64,000 nucleotides of DNA from the NCBI RefSeq assembly GCF_004352825.1, contig NZ_SJRW01000001.1, positions 868,001 to 932,000 of the forward strand, given 5' to 3'. Positions 45,139-55,293 of this stretch are shown in pieces. This DNA is from Luteimonas arsenica. Its GTDB lineage: Bacteria > Pseudomonadota > Gammaproteobacteria > Xanthomonadales > Xanthomonadaceae. The notes beneath the pieces were generated by a model. It was not told the DNA's origin. It saw only the letters and a program-made list of their open reading frames with translations, and ran no database searches. A program made the translations under genes and the position numbers. Each line of letters opens with the position of its first letter. Position 1 is the first letter of the stretch.

Positions 45139-45831
45139 ATGCAGCGGATCGCGATTCCCTTCCTTCTTTCCCTGGCCCTGCCTTTCGCCGCCTCGGCCGC
45201 CGATGCCCCGGCGACGCCCACCCAGCAGGTCTACACCTACGCCGTCGAGCTTGGCGCCGATGGTCGCATTGCCGCCCTCGCGCCGCACGGCCCGCTGCCC
45301 GGTGCCGCCGGCGACGCGCTGGCATCCGAGATCCGCGGCTGGGTGTTCAACGCCGGCGACGTGGCCGGCGAAGGCGCGGCCAGCACCTACCTGCGCGTGG
45401 TGGTGGATGAGTCCGCCGGCGGCAGCTACCAGGTGGTCTCGGCGACCACCGGCCCGGCGCTGGCGGCGATGACCGCGCCCGAGTACCCGATGCGCGACCA
45501 GCTCGCCGGCAACCAGGGCATGGTCGTGCTGCGCCTGGAGGTCGGTCCGGATGGCGCCGTGCGCGCCTCCGACGTGCATGCCGCCACCGGCACGGTCTCG
45601 CGGGCGATGGCGAACGCGGCCGCCTCGGCGTCGCGCAGCTGGCAGTTCTCGCCCGAGCAGGTGGACGGACGGGCGGTATCGTCGACCCTGCTGTGGCCTG
45701 TGTGTTACCTCGGGCCGCACTCGTCGGTCGCGGAGTGCAGCTGGACCGGGCCCGACGCGCAGCGCTTCTCCAGCAAGACCGTGCTGCCGCTGGATCCCAA
45801 CGTCACCGTGTCGTACGCGGCGGCTCGCTGA
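45139..45831 (+). CDS. Exported protein with a TonB C-terminal domain
   Basis: A 230-residue protein with a cleavable signal peptide (LALPFAASAA, about 20) and a TonB_C domain (about 110-180, APEYPMRDQLAGNQGMVVLRLEVGPDGAV). It lacks the Pro/Lys-rich periplasm-spanning region and has no lasting N-terminal anchor, so it is not a canonical TonB. The C-terminus holds two Cys (VCYLG, ECSW) that may form a disulfide. It could be an accessory energy transducer. Its 3' end overlaps nth on the other strand by 29 bp. Confidence 0.8.
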   Translation: MQRIAIPFLLSLALPFAASAADAPATPTQQVYTYAVELGADGRIAALAPHGPLPGAAGDALASEIRGWVFNAGDVAGEGAASTYLRVVVDESAGGSYQVVSATTGPALAAMTAPEYPMRDQLAGNQGMVVLRLEVGPDGAVRASDVHAATGTVSRAMANAAASASRSWQFSPEQVDGRAVSSTLLWPVCYLGPHSSVAECSWTGPDAQRFSSKTVLPLDPNVTVSYAAAR

Positions 45832-46492
45832 GCACCTTGTCGGGATACGTGCAGAGGTCGCGGATCGCGCAGGGCCCGCAGTCGGGCCTGCGCGCCTTGC
45901 ACACGTAGCGCCCGTGCAGGATCAGCCAGTGGTGGGCGTCGTGCAGGTATTCCGGCGGCACCCGCTTCAGCAGCCGGTCCTCGACCGCGCGCACGTCCTT
46001 GCCCTGGGCCAGGCCGGTGCGGTTGGAGACGCGGAAGATATGCGTGTCCACGGCCATCGTCGGCTGGCCGAAGGCGGTGTTGAGCACCACGTTGGCGGTC
46101 TTGCGGCCGACGCCGGGCAGGGCCTCCAGTTCCTCGCGCGTCTGCGGCACTTCGCCGCCGTGGCGTTCGATCAACAGCTTCGCCATCGCCACCACGTTCG
46201 CGGCCTTGGCGTTGAACAGGCCGATGGTGCTGATGTAGCGCTTGAGGCCGTCCTCGCCCAGCGCGGCGATCGCCTGCGGCGTGTTCGCGACCGGGAACAG
46301 GCGGCGGGTGGCCTTGTTGACGCCGACGTCGGTGGCCTGCGCCGACAGCGTGACCGCCACCAGCAGTTCGTAGGGCGTCGAATACTTGAGTTCGGTGGTC
46401 GGCTTCGGATCGAGCGCGGACAGGCGTTCGAACATCTCGCGCACGTGCGCGTTGGGCATGACGCGCCCGCGGCGTTCCTGCGGCGGGCTCAT
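45803..46492 (-). CDS. nth: Endonuclease III
   Basis: A 229-residue DNA glycosylase/AP lyase for oxidised pyrimidines. The HhH motif LPGVGRKTANVVLN holds the catalytic Lys and VDTHIFRVSNR holds the catalytic Asp. The [4Fe-4S] cluster ligands appear as CKARRPDCGPCAIRDLC (C-x6-C-x2-C-x5-C, with the first Cys in range). The ATG at 46492 overlaps the upstream stop by 4 nt; a second ATG 12 codons in is possible. It overlaps the convergent TonB-like gene. Confidence 0.97.
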   Translation of the reverse strand: MSPPQERRGRVMPNAHVREMFERLSALDPKPTTELKYSTPYELLVAVTLSAQATDVGVNKATRRLFPVANTPQAIAALGEDGLKRYISTIGLFNAKAANVVAMAKLLIERHGGEVPQTREELEALPGVGRKTANVVLNTAFGQPTMAVDTHIFRVSNRTGLAQGKDVRAVEDRLLKRVPPEYLHDAHHWLILHGRYVCKARRPDCGPCAIRDLCTYPDKVLSEPPRTTR

Positions 46493-46968
46493 GGCTGGCG
46501 TCCGGCTGCGCGCGCCCGGGCGCGCGCCAGCGCCGCGGCGGCGGCGGCGGGCAGGGCGGCGCGCGCGGCGGGGGCGTCGGCAGTGCGGGTGCCAGCGTCA
46601 CCCGGCGCAGCGTCCTCGTTCGTCGGCGCCGTGTTGTCGCTGTCGGAGGTTTCGCCCGGCGCTGCGCTGCGCGCACGCCTGCGTTCCCGGGCGATGCGTT
46701 CCAGGCGCTGCCCGCGCTGGCGGTGGCGTTCGCGCGCGGCCCAGGCCGCGAGCAGGCGGTCGCGGGCTTCGACCAGTGCCCCGTTGTCGGCGGCGTCCAG
46801 CTCCGCCAGCGGCACGAACGCGGCCAGCCCGGCCTCGATCGCGGCGTCGAGGTCGTCTCCACGCAGCAGCACGAGGATGCGCATCGCCTGCGCCGCGTCC
46901 GGCGGGCACGCCGCGGCGCCCGACGGAACCGGGCCGGCGTCGCGGCGCGTGGAGGCAGGTTCGGCCAT
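46489..46968 (-). CDS. Ala/Arg-rich hypothetical protein upstream of nth
   Basis: A 159-residue protein of biased composition. Residues 28-75 are the best-ordered part (MRILVLLRGDDLDAAIEAGLAAFVPLAELDAAD), followed by a basic coiled-coil-like helix (ARERHRQRGQRLERIARERRRAR) and an Ala-rich tail. I do not recognise a domain. In related bacteria the gene before nth is rnfB/rsxB, whose tail is also Arg/Ala-rich; this could be a remnant, but the Fe-S motifs are absent. Its stop overlaps the nth start (ATGA), so it is translationally coupled. It follows the enoyl-CoA hydratase gene after 11 nt. Confidence 0.65.
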   Translation of the reverse strand: MAEPASTRRDAGPVPSGAAACPPDAAQAMRILVLLRGDDLDAAIEAGLAAFVPLAELDAADNGALVEARDRLLAAWAARERHRQRGQRLERIARERRRARSAAPGETSDSDNTAPTNEDAAPGDAGTRTADAPAARAALPAAAAAALARARARAAGRQP

Positions 46969-46979
46969 TCGGGCGTCGC

Positions 46980-47759
46980 TCAGCGGTTGTTGAACGCAGG
47001 CTTGCGGCGCTCGAGGAAGGCGGCCATGCCCTCGCGCGCGTCCTCGGTGGCGAAGGCCAGGCCGAACTGCGCGCTTTCATACTCCAGGCCGTCGTCGATC
47101 GCGCACTCGCCGCCGACGTGGATGGCGTCGAGGATGCCGCGCATCGCCAGCGGCGCGTTGCCCGCCAGCTTCGTCGCCAGCGCCATGGTTTCCGCCTCCA
47201 GTTCCGCGGCGGGCACCACGCGGTTGACCAGGCCGAGGCCCAGCGCACGTGCCGCGTCCACCGGAGCGCCGGTCAGGGTCAGCTCCAGTGCAGCGGCGCG
47301 GCCGACCAGGCGCAGCAGGCGCTGGCTGCCGCCGAAGCCCGGCAGCAGGCCCAGGGTCACCTCGGGCAGTCCGAGCTTGGCGCTGTCGGCGGCGATGCGG
47401 AGGTGGCAGCACATCGCCAGCTCCAGGCCGCCGCCCAGGGCGAAGCCGTTGACCATCGCCACCACCGGCTTGGGCATGCGCTCCATGCGCCGCATCAGGC
47501 GCTGGCCGACCAGGGAGAAGTCGCGCGCCTGCACTGCGCTCAATCCCGACATTTCGGCGATGTCGGCGCCGGCGACGAAGGCCTTGGCGCCGCTGCCGGT
47601 GAGGACGACGGCGCGTACCGCATCGTCGGCCGCGGCGGCGTCGAAGGCGGCCTGGAGCGCCTCGAGGGTCGCCCGGTTCAGCGCATTCAGCTTGTCGGGA
47701 CGGTTGACGGTGAGGACGCGGACAGCGCCGTGGTCGGTGGTCTGGATCAGGTCGGGCAT
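46980..47759 (-). CDS. Enoyl-CoA hydratase (crotonase)
   Basis: A 259-residue crotonase. Both catalytic glutamates are in place: GFALGGGLELAM and LGLPEVTLGLLPGFGGSQRL. The oxyanion-hole segment AFVAGADIAEM is typical of short-chain enoyl-CoA hydratases, which add water to trans-2-enoyl-CoA in beta-oxidation. It heads the leftward unit with the Ala/Arg-rich gene and nth. Divergent from the FKBP gene; 178 bp lie between. Confidence 0.93.
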   Translation of the reverse strand: MPDLIQTTDHGAVRVLTVNRPDKLNALNRATLEALQAAFDAAAADDAVRAVVLTGSGAKAFVAGADIAEMSGLSAVQARDFSLVGQRLMRRMERMPKPVVAMVNGFALGGGLELAMCCHLRIAADSAKLGLPEVTLGLLPGFGGSQRLLRLVGRAAALELTLTGAPVDAARALGLGLVNRVVPAAELEAETMALATKLAGNAPLAMRGILDAIHVGGECAIDDGLEYESAQFGLAFATEDAREGMAAFLERRKPAFNNR

Positions 47760-47850
47760 GGATTTCCCTTGTATGCAGGCGCGTGGGAACTTCCCGTCCC
47801 GCGCGGTGTCGGAAGCCGTGGTGTCAGTGGCGGTTAAGCACTGGGACCAG

Positions 47851-47856
47851 TATCCT
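47851..47856 (+). promoter_or_regulatory. -10 box for the FKBP gene
   Basis: TATCCT, about 80 nt before the ATG at 47938. No strong -35. The shared region 47760-47937 serves the divergent enoyl-CoA hydratase and FKBP genes. Confidence 0.4.
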
Positions 47857-47937
47857 AACGTGTCCAGACGGGGCGGCCAGGCCGCCCCGCCGCGTCATCG
47901 GACCCACCCAAATCGGTAACTCCGGAGAGTCCCACGA

Positions 47938-48648
47938 ATGAAGTTGCGCCTGCTCACCGCCGCCCTCGCGGCCACCACCCTGGTCGCCGGTACCGCCGTT
48001 GCCCAGGACACCTCCTCCGAGAAGGGGAAGCTCAGCTACGCGATCGGCTACAACACCGGCGCCGAGCTCGCGGAGCTGACCGAGCGCGGTGAAGCCGTCG
48101 ACGTCAACACCGTCATCAAGGCGCTGCAGGATGCCTACGGCAAGAAGGATCCCGCCGTGCCGGTCGACCAGCTGCGCACCGCTGTCGAGAACATGCAGAA
48201 GCGCCAGCAGGCCAAGATGGAGGCCGAGTTCAAGCGGGTCTCCGACGCCAACAAGGCGGCCAGCGACAGCTTCCTCGCCCAGAACAAGGCCAAGCCGGGC
48301 GTGCAGACCCTGCCCAGCGGCGTCCAGTACCGCATCATCGAGACCGGCAACGGCGCCAAGCCGACCCAGGCCAGCGATGTCCAGCTGACCTACAAGGGCT
48401 CGCTGCCCGACGGCACCGTGCTGGTCGACACCAACCAGGTGCCGCAGGGCCAGACCCCGGGCCCGGTGGCGCTGAAGGTCAGCCAGGTGCCGCTCGAGGG
48501 CCTGCGCGAGGCGCTGCTGCAGATGCCCGCCGGCTCGCGCTGGGAAGTGGTGATGCCGGGCGACAAGGCCTACGGCAACGACATCCGTGCCGGCCGCATG
48601 GCCAACCAGGCGGTGGTGTTCGACGTCAAGCTGGTCAGCGTCAAGTGA
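47938..48648 (+). CDS. Periplasmic FKBP-type peptidyl-prolyl isomerase (FkpA/Mip-like)
   Basis: A 236-residue protein. The signal peptide ends near TAVAQ (about 22). The N-terminal alpha-helical dimerisation domain (25-120, SEKGKLSYAIGYNTGAELAE) is followed by the FKBP domain (about 125-236, LPSGVQYRIIETGNGAKPT and MPAGSRWEVVMPGDKAYG). This is the FkpA/Mip layout: a periplasmic chaperone and prolyl isomerase, often for outer-membrane protein folding. It ends in two hairpins that close the transcript. Confidence 0.95.
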   Translation: MKLRLLTAALAATTLVAGTAVAQDTSSEKGKLSYAIGYNTGAELAELTERGEAVDVNTVIKALQDAYGKKDPAVPVDQLRTAVENMQKRQQAKMEAEFKRVSDANKAASDSFLAQNKAKPGVQTLPSGVQYRIIETGNGAKPTQASDVQLTYKGSLPDGTVLVDTNQVPQGQTPGPVALKVSQVPLEGLREALLQMPAGSRWEVVMPGDKAYGNDIRAGRMANQAVVFDVKLVSVK

Positions 48649-48652
48649 CCGC

Positions 48653-48671
48653 GGGGCGCCGCCGGCGCCCC
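48653..48671 (+). terminator. GC hairpin just after the FKBP stop
   Basis: GGGGCGCC, GCC loop, GGCGCCCC, followed by TTGC. No real T-tract, so probably a stabilising hairpin before the stronger terminator at 48718. Confidence 0.5.
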
Positions 48672-48717
48672 TTGCACCAGTGCGCGGCCACTGCCGCGCA
48701 CGCCACTGTTCCAGGGA

Positions 48718-48750
48718 CGCGCCGGCCTCGTGCCGGCGCGTTTGCGTTTC
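48718..48750 (+). terminator. Intrinsic terminator between FKBP and the DUF1289 gene
   Basis: A 9-bp stem CGCGCCGGC with GCCGGCGCG and a 5-nt loop, followed by TTTGCGTTTC. Confidence 0.75.
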
Positions 48751-48775
48751 GGCCCCCGGAGGGCCCGGCGTCACG

Positions 48776-48961
48776 ATGAACACCGTTTTCCGCGCCGTGC
48801 AGAGTCCCTGCATCGGCGTATGCACGCTCAATGACGAAGGCCTCTGCGACGGCTGCCTGCGCACCGGGGACGAGATCGCCGGCTGGCTGGCCATGGACGA
48901 TGCCCAGCGCGAGCACCTGATGGACACGGTGCTGCCCGAGCGCGAGGCGCGCCGCGGCTGA
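48776..48961 (+). CDS. DUF1289 protein (short Fe-S/zinc-like)
   Basis: A 61-residue protein with the DUF1289 signature SPCIGVCTLNDEGLCDGCLRTGDEIAGW (four Cys in the C-x3-C-x7-C-x2-C layout), so it probably binds a metal or an Fe-S cluster. The function is unknown. The stop overlaps the NudL start by 1 nt (TGATG), so the two are coupled. Confidence 0.9.
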   Translation: MNTVFRAVQSPCIGVCTLNDEGLCDGCLRTGDEIAGWLAMDDAQREHLMDTVLPEREARRG

Positions 48962-49596
48962 TGGTTCCCAGGCCCGCCGACGCCGCGCTGCAGGCCGCGC
49001 TGGAACCGCCGGAGGCGGTGCCGGTGGGTCCGGCCTGGAACCTCGACGAACTTCGCGACCTGCTGCCGGTGCGGGCCGCGCTGGCCGATGCCGCGGTGCT
49101 GGTGCCGCTGGTGGGCGAGCGCGAGACCCGGGTCATCCTGACCCGCCGCCACGACGGCCTGCGCAACCATGCGGGCCAGGTCAGCTTTCCGGGCGGGCGC
49201 GTGGACCCGGGCGACGCCGGTCCGGTGGCCGCCGCCCTGCGCGAGGCGGAAGAGGAGATCGGCCTGCCGCGCAGCGAGGCCAGCGTGCTCGGCTACCTGG
49301 ATCCGCTGGCCACCATCTCCGGCTTCCGCGTGCTGCCGGTGGTTGCGCGCGTGCCCGCCGGCTTCGAGGCCAGGCCGCAGCCGGGGGAAGTCGCCGAGGT
49401 GTTCAGCCTGCCGCTGTCCTGGCTGATGGCGCCGGAAAACCTGCGGCGCATCGCGATCGACATCCGCGGCCGCGAGCGCCACGTCTTCGAATACCGGCGC
49501 CACGAGGGCGCACCCGGCCAGCGCGTCTGGGGCGCGACCGCCTCGATCCTGTACAACCTGCGGCAGCGCCTGCTCGCCGCCGGAGGCCTGCCGTGA
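48961..49596 (+). CDS. CoA pyrophosphatase, Nudix family (NudL-like)
   Basis: A 211-residue Nudix hydrolase. The CoA-specific UPF0035 motif LTRRHDGLRNHAGQVSFPGG precedes the Nudix box GRVDPGDAGPVAAALREAEEEIGL. The Asp at the first Glu position is usual for NudL. It hydrolyses CoA to 3',5'-ADP and phosphopantetheine. It is coupled to the DUF1289 gene and to the sulfurtransferase gene (GTGA overlap). Confidence 0.93.
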   Translation: MVPRPADAALQAALEPPEAVPVGPAWNLDELRDLLPVRAALADAAVLVPLVGERETRVILTRRHDGLRNHAGQVSFPGGRVDPGDAGPVAAALREAEEEIGLPRSEASVLGYLDPLATISGFRVLPVVARVPAGFEARPQPGEVAEVFSLPLSWLMAPENLRRIAIDIRGRERHVFEYRRHEGAPGQRVWGATASILYNLRQRLLAAGGLP

Positions 49597-50453
49597 GCCG
49601 ATCGACCGACTGGACCACCCTGGTGTCGCCCGCCGAGCTTGCGGCACGCCTGGGCGACCCGATGCTGGTGGTGCTCGATGCGCGCTTCTCGCTCGCCGAC
49701 CCGGCCGCCGGCGAAGCCGCATGGCGCGAAGCCCACATTCCCGGCGCGCGTTACGCCCACCTGGATCGCGACCTCTCGGGCGCGCACACGCCGGGCGCGG
49801 GCCGCCATCCCTGGCCGGAGGCCGCCGACTTCGGCCGTAGCCTGGCGGCCTTCGGCATCACCCGCGAACACCAGGTCGTGGCCTGTGACGAGTCCGACGG
49901 CGCCTTCGCCGCGCGCGCCTGGTGCCTGCTGCGCATGGCCGGCCACGCGCGCGTGGCGGTGCTCGACGGCGGCCTTGCGGCCTGGCGGGCGCAGGGCCTG
50001 CCGCTGGATGCGGAGGTTCCGGCGGTGTCGCCGGCTGTGCCGTACCCCGTCGACTTCGACCGTGCGCGGCTGTTCGATGCCGCCCGCGTGCAGGCCCATC
50101 TCGACGATGGTGGCCTGCTGCTCGACGCCCGCGGCGGCGAACGCTACCGCGGCGAAGTCGAGCCGATCGACGCGCGCGCCGGGCACGTCCCGGGCGCGAC
50201 CTCGCGGCCGTTTGCGTGCAACCTCGAAGCGGGACGCTTCAAGCCGCGGGAAACGCTGGCCGGGGAGTTCGACGCACTGCTGGGCGAAGGCGGGCCTTCG
50301 CAGGTGGTCGTGATGTGCGGCTCCGGCGTCACCGCCTGCCACCACTTGCTGGCGATGGCGCATGCGGGACTGGAAGGCGCCGGGCTCTACACCGGCTCCT
50401 GGAGCGGCTGGATCGAGGATCCGCGCCATCCGGTCGCGACCGGCGCAGGCTGA
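49593..50453 (+). CDS. Sulfurtransferase, two rhodanese domains (MST-type)
   Basis: A 286-residue protein with two rhodanese domains. The N-terminal one (about 15-135) has Asp in place of the catalytic Cys (VVACDESDGAFAARAW). The C-terminal one has MCGSGVTACHHL, the CGSGVTA loop of 3-mercaptopyruvate sulfurtransferase. It moves sulfur to cyanide or thiol acceptors in the cytosol. The GTG start at 49593 overlaps the nudL stop. It ends 39 bp from the convergent isomerase gene. Confidence 0.92.
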   Translation: MSRSTDWTTLVSPAELAARLGDPMLVVLDARFSLADPAAGEAAWREAHIPGARYAHLDRDLSGAHTPGAGRHPWPEAADFGRSLAAFGITREHQVVACDESDGAFAARAWCLLRMAGHARVAVLDGGLAAWRAQGLPLDAEVPAVSPAVPYPVDFDRARLFDAARVQAHLDDGGLLLDARGGERYRGEVEPIDARAGHVPGATSRPFACNLEAGRFKPRETLAGEFDALLGEGGPSQVVVMCGSGVTACHHLLAMAHAGLEGAGLYTGSWSGWIEDPRHPVATGAG

Positions 50454-50492
50454 GCGCGGCCCGGTCGCCACGCTTGCGCGGCAGCGCGTGGC

Positions 50493-51251
50493 CTACTTGC
50501 CCAGTCGCGCCACCAGCGCACGCAGCCCGGCCTGGGTGTCGGGAGCGTTCCAGGCGTCGACGAAGGTGTCGATCTCGATGCGCTCCGGCGCCAGCGCGGC
50601 CAGCAGGTCGGCGCGCGCGATCGCACGGGTGCGCAGCACGGGTTCGCGCGGCAGCGCCAGCAGGGCCTCGAGCCAGGCCGTCGCGCGCGCAACCACGTCG
50701 CCGGGCGCGGCGAGTTCGTCGACCAGGCCGATCTCCAGCGCACGCGCGCTTTCCACCAGTTCGCCGCCGACCAGCAGGCGCTCGGCGCGGTGTGCGCCGA
50801 CCACGCGCCGCATCAGGTGCTGGATGCCGTCGGGCGCGACCAGGCCGACCTGGGTTTCGTTGAGGCCGATGCGGAACGCCCCTTCGGCCATCACCCGGTA
50901 GTCGCAGCACAGCGCCAGCACGCAGCCGCCGGCCGGCGAATGGCCGGTGATCGCCGCGGCCACCGGCACCGGCGACGCGGCGATCGCGCGCGCGGCGTCG
51001 AGGAAGCCTGTCCATGCCGCGCCGAGTTCGTCGCGCGTGCGCAGCGTCAGCAGGTGGGGCACGTCCAGGCCTGCGGAGAACACCTTCTCGCCGCCCGAGA
51101 GCACGATGCCCTTCGCACCGCCATCGACCGCCGCCGGCACCGCGGCCGCGATCGCCGCGCAGAGTTCCTGGTTCAGGGCGTTGACCGGTGGGCGCGCGAG
51201 CCTGAGCTCGATGATCGCGCCGTGTCCGATGGTGTCGATGAGTGCGGTCAT
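50493..51251 (-). CDS. Delta3,Delta2-enoyl-CoA isomerase (ECI1-like crotonase)
   Basis: A 252-residue crotonase-fold protein. The first glutamate of hydratases is missing (GHSPAGGCVLALCCDYRVM), whereas the second is present in IGLNETQVGLVAPDG. This one-Glu pattern, and the words PAGGC and NETQ, match mitochondrial enoyl-CoA isomerase 1, which moves a cis-3 or trans-3 double bond to trans-2 during unsaturated fatty acid oxidation. I therefore prefer isomerase over hydratase. Its promoter shares a symmetric -10 with the PCu(A)C gene. Start ATG at 51251. Confidence 0.85.
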   Translation of the reverse strand: MTALIDTIGHGAIIELRLARPPVNALNQELCAAIAAAVPAAVDGGAKGIVLSGGEKVFSAGLDVPHLLTLRTRDELGAAWTGFLDAARAIAASPVPVAAAITGHSPAGGCVLALCCDYRVMAEGAFRIGLNETQVGLVAPDGIQHLMRRVVGAHRAERLLVGGELVESARALEIGLVDELAAPGDVVARATAWLEALLALPREPVLRTRAIARADLLAALAPERIEIDTFVDAWNAPDTQAGLRALVARLGK

Positions 51252-51283
51252 GCGCGCGCCGGCCTGTGTCGGGAGTGGAGGGC

Positions 51284-51290
51284 TATCATA
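51284..51290. promoter_or_regulatory. Symmetric bidirectional -10 element
   Basis: TATCATA reads TATCAT on the plus strand (51284-51289, ending 7 nt before the PCu(A)C ATG) and TATGAT on the minus strand (51285-51290, about 33 nt before the isomerase ATG). One 7-bp sequence can serve both directions. Confidence 0.5.
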
Positions 51291-51296
51291 CGGCGC

Positions 51297-51782
51297 ATGG
51301 ACATGACCTCCCGCAGCCTTGTTTTCGCCCTGCTCGCCGCCGCAGCGTCGAGCGCGGCGCTGCCCGCCATCGCCGCGACGGATGCTCCGGCCACCGGAGC
51401 GGACGCGTCATGCGAGCCACGCGTCGTCGATGGCTGGCTGCGTTCGCCGCCGATGCCGATGCCGATGATGGCCGGCTTCGCACGGGTGGAAAATCCCTGC
51501 GCGGGCGGGGCCGTCATCGTGGCGGCGCGCAGCGATGCCTTCGCAAGCATCGAACTGCACGAGACCACCGTGGTCGACGGCGTCAGCCGCATGCGCCCGG
51601 TGGCCGAGGTGCCGCTGCCCGCGGGCGGCGAAGCGGTGCTGCGCCCGGGCGGCCTGCACCTGATGCTGATGAAGCCGGCATCGCCGCTGGCGACGGGCGA
51701 CAGCGTCCGCGTCGAGTTCGTCCTGGCCGATGGCCGCAGCGTTGCCGCCGGCTTCGAGGTGCGGGCGCCCGACGCGCGCTGA
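51297..51782 (+). CDS. Periplasmic copper chaperone PCu(A)C
   Basis: A 161-residue exported protein; signal peptide about 1-25 (AAASSAALPAIAATD). The copper site H-x11-M-x21-HxM appears as HETTVVDGVSRM followed by GGLHLMLM, matching PCu(A)C with Glu in place of the first Met. It delivers Cu(I) to cytochrome oxidase CuA assembly. The ATG at 51297 is 7 nt after a -10-like box, so the mRNA may be leaderless; a second ATG lies two codons in. Confidence 0.92.
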   Translation: MDMTSRSLVFALLAAAASSAALPAIAATDAPATGADASCEPRVVDGWLRSPPMPMPMMAGFARVENPCAGGAVIVAARSDAFASIELHETTVVDGVSRMRPVAEVPLPAGGEAVLRPGGLHLMLMKPASPLATGDSVRVEFVLADGRSVAAGFEVRAPDAR

Positions 51783-51793
51783 AGCAACCCGGC

Positions 51794-52209
51794 TCAGGCT
51801 CCCGCCATCTTCCGCACCGGATCGGGCAGGGCGGTCGGACGACCGCTGGCGCGGTCGATCCAGACCATGACCACGTGGCCGTCGGCGTGCAGCACGGCGC
51901 CGTCGGCGCTGGTGATGCGGTGGCCCAGGGTCACACTGGTGCTGCCGACGCGGTCGGCGGTCAGCTCGACCACGATCGAGCCCGGATAGGGGATCGGCTG
52001 CCGGTAGTTCATCTGCACCGCGGCCAGCAGCGGCGCCGTATTCTCGGTCACCCATTCCTCGCCCAGGGACTCGAACCAGCGGATCCGGGCCTCCTCCAGG
52101 TAGGTCATGAAGTTGGAGTTGTTGACGTGGTTGAAGGCGTCGAGGTCGCGCCAGCGCAGCTCGATGGGCATGCGGTGGAGCACCTGTCCGTGTTCGGCGG
52201 GTTCGCGGC

Positions 52210-52213
<4 letters not shown>
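51794..52213 (-). CDS. Acyl-CoA thioesterase, hotdog fold (4HBT/FadM-like)
   Basis: A 139-residue hotdog-fold thioesterase. The active-site segment [23 protein letters not shown] is characteristic of the YbgC/FadM group. Substrate unknown, likely an acyl-CoA. Its ATG overlaps the uvrA stop (ATGA), so it is translated as the second gene of a uvrA unit. It ends 11 bp from the convergent PCu(A)C gene. Confidence 0.9.
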
Positions 52214-55161
<2,948 letters not shown>

Positions 55162-55240
55162 CGGGTGGGGATCCGGAGGAAAGGGGAGGGTGGGCGATCA
55201 ACCAGCCTACCGAGCCCGATGGATGGGGGCAAACAGCCAT

Positions 55241-55269
55241 AAAGAAAGGGGCCCGGCGAACCGGGCCCC
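55241..55269 (-). terminator. Intrinsic terminator of the subtilase gene
   Basis: On the minus strand: GGGGCCCGG, TTCG loop, CCGGGCCCC, then TTTCTTT. It lies 25 nt after the protease stop and upstream of uvrA. Confidence 0.9.
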
Positions 55270-55293
55270 TCGCATGTCACCTTGCGTCCTGGA

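Noticed and set aside
48961..49596. Nudix box with Asp instead of the first Glu in NudL
   Set aside because: E. coli NudL has the same Asp, so it is normal for the family.
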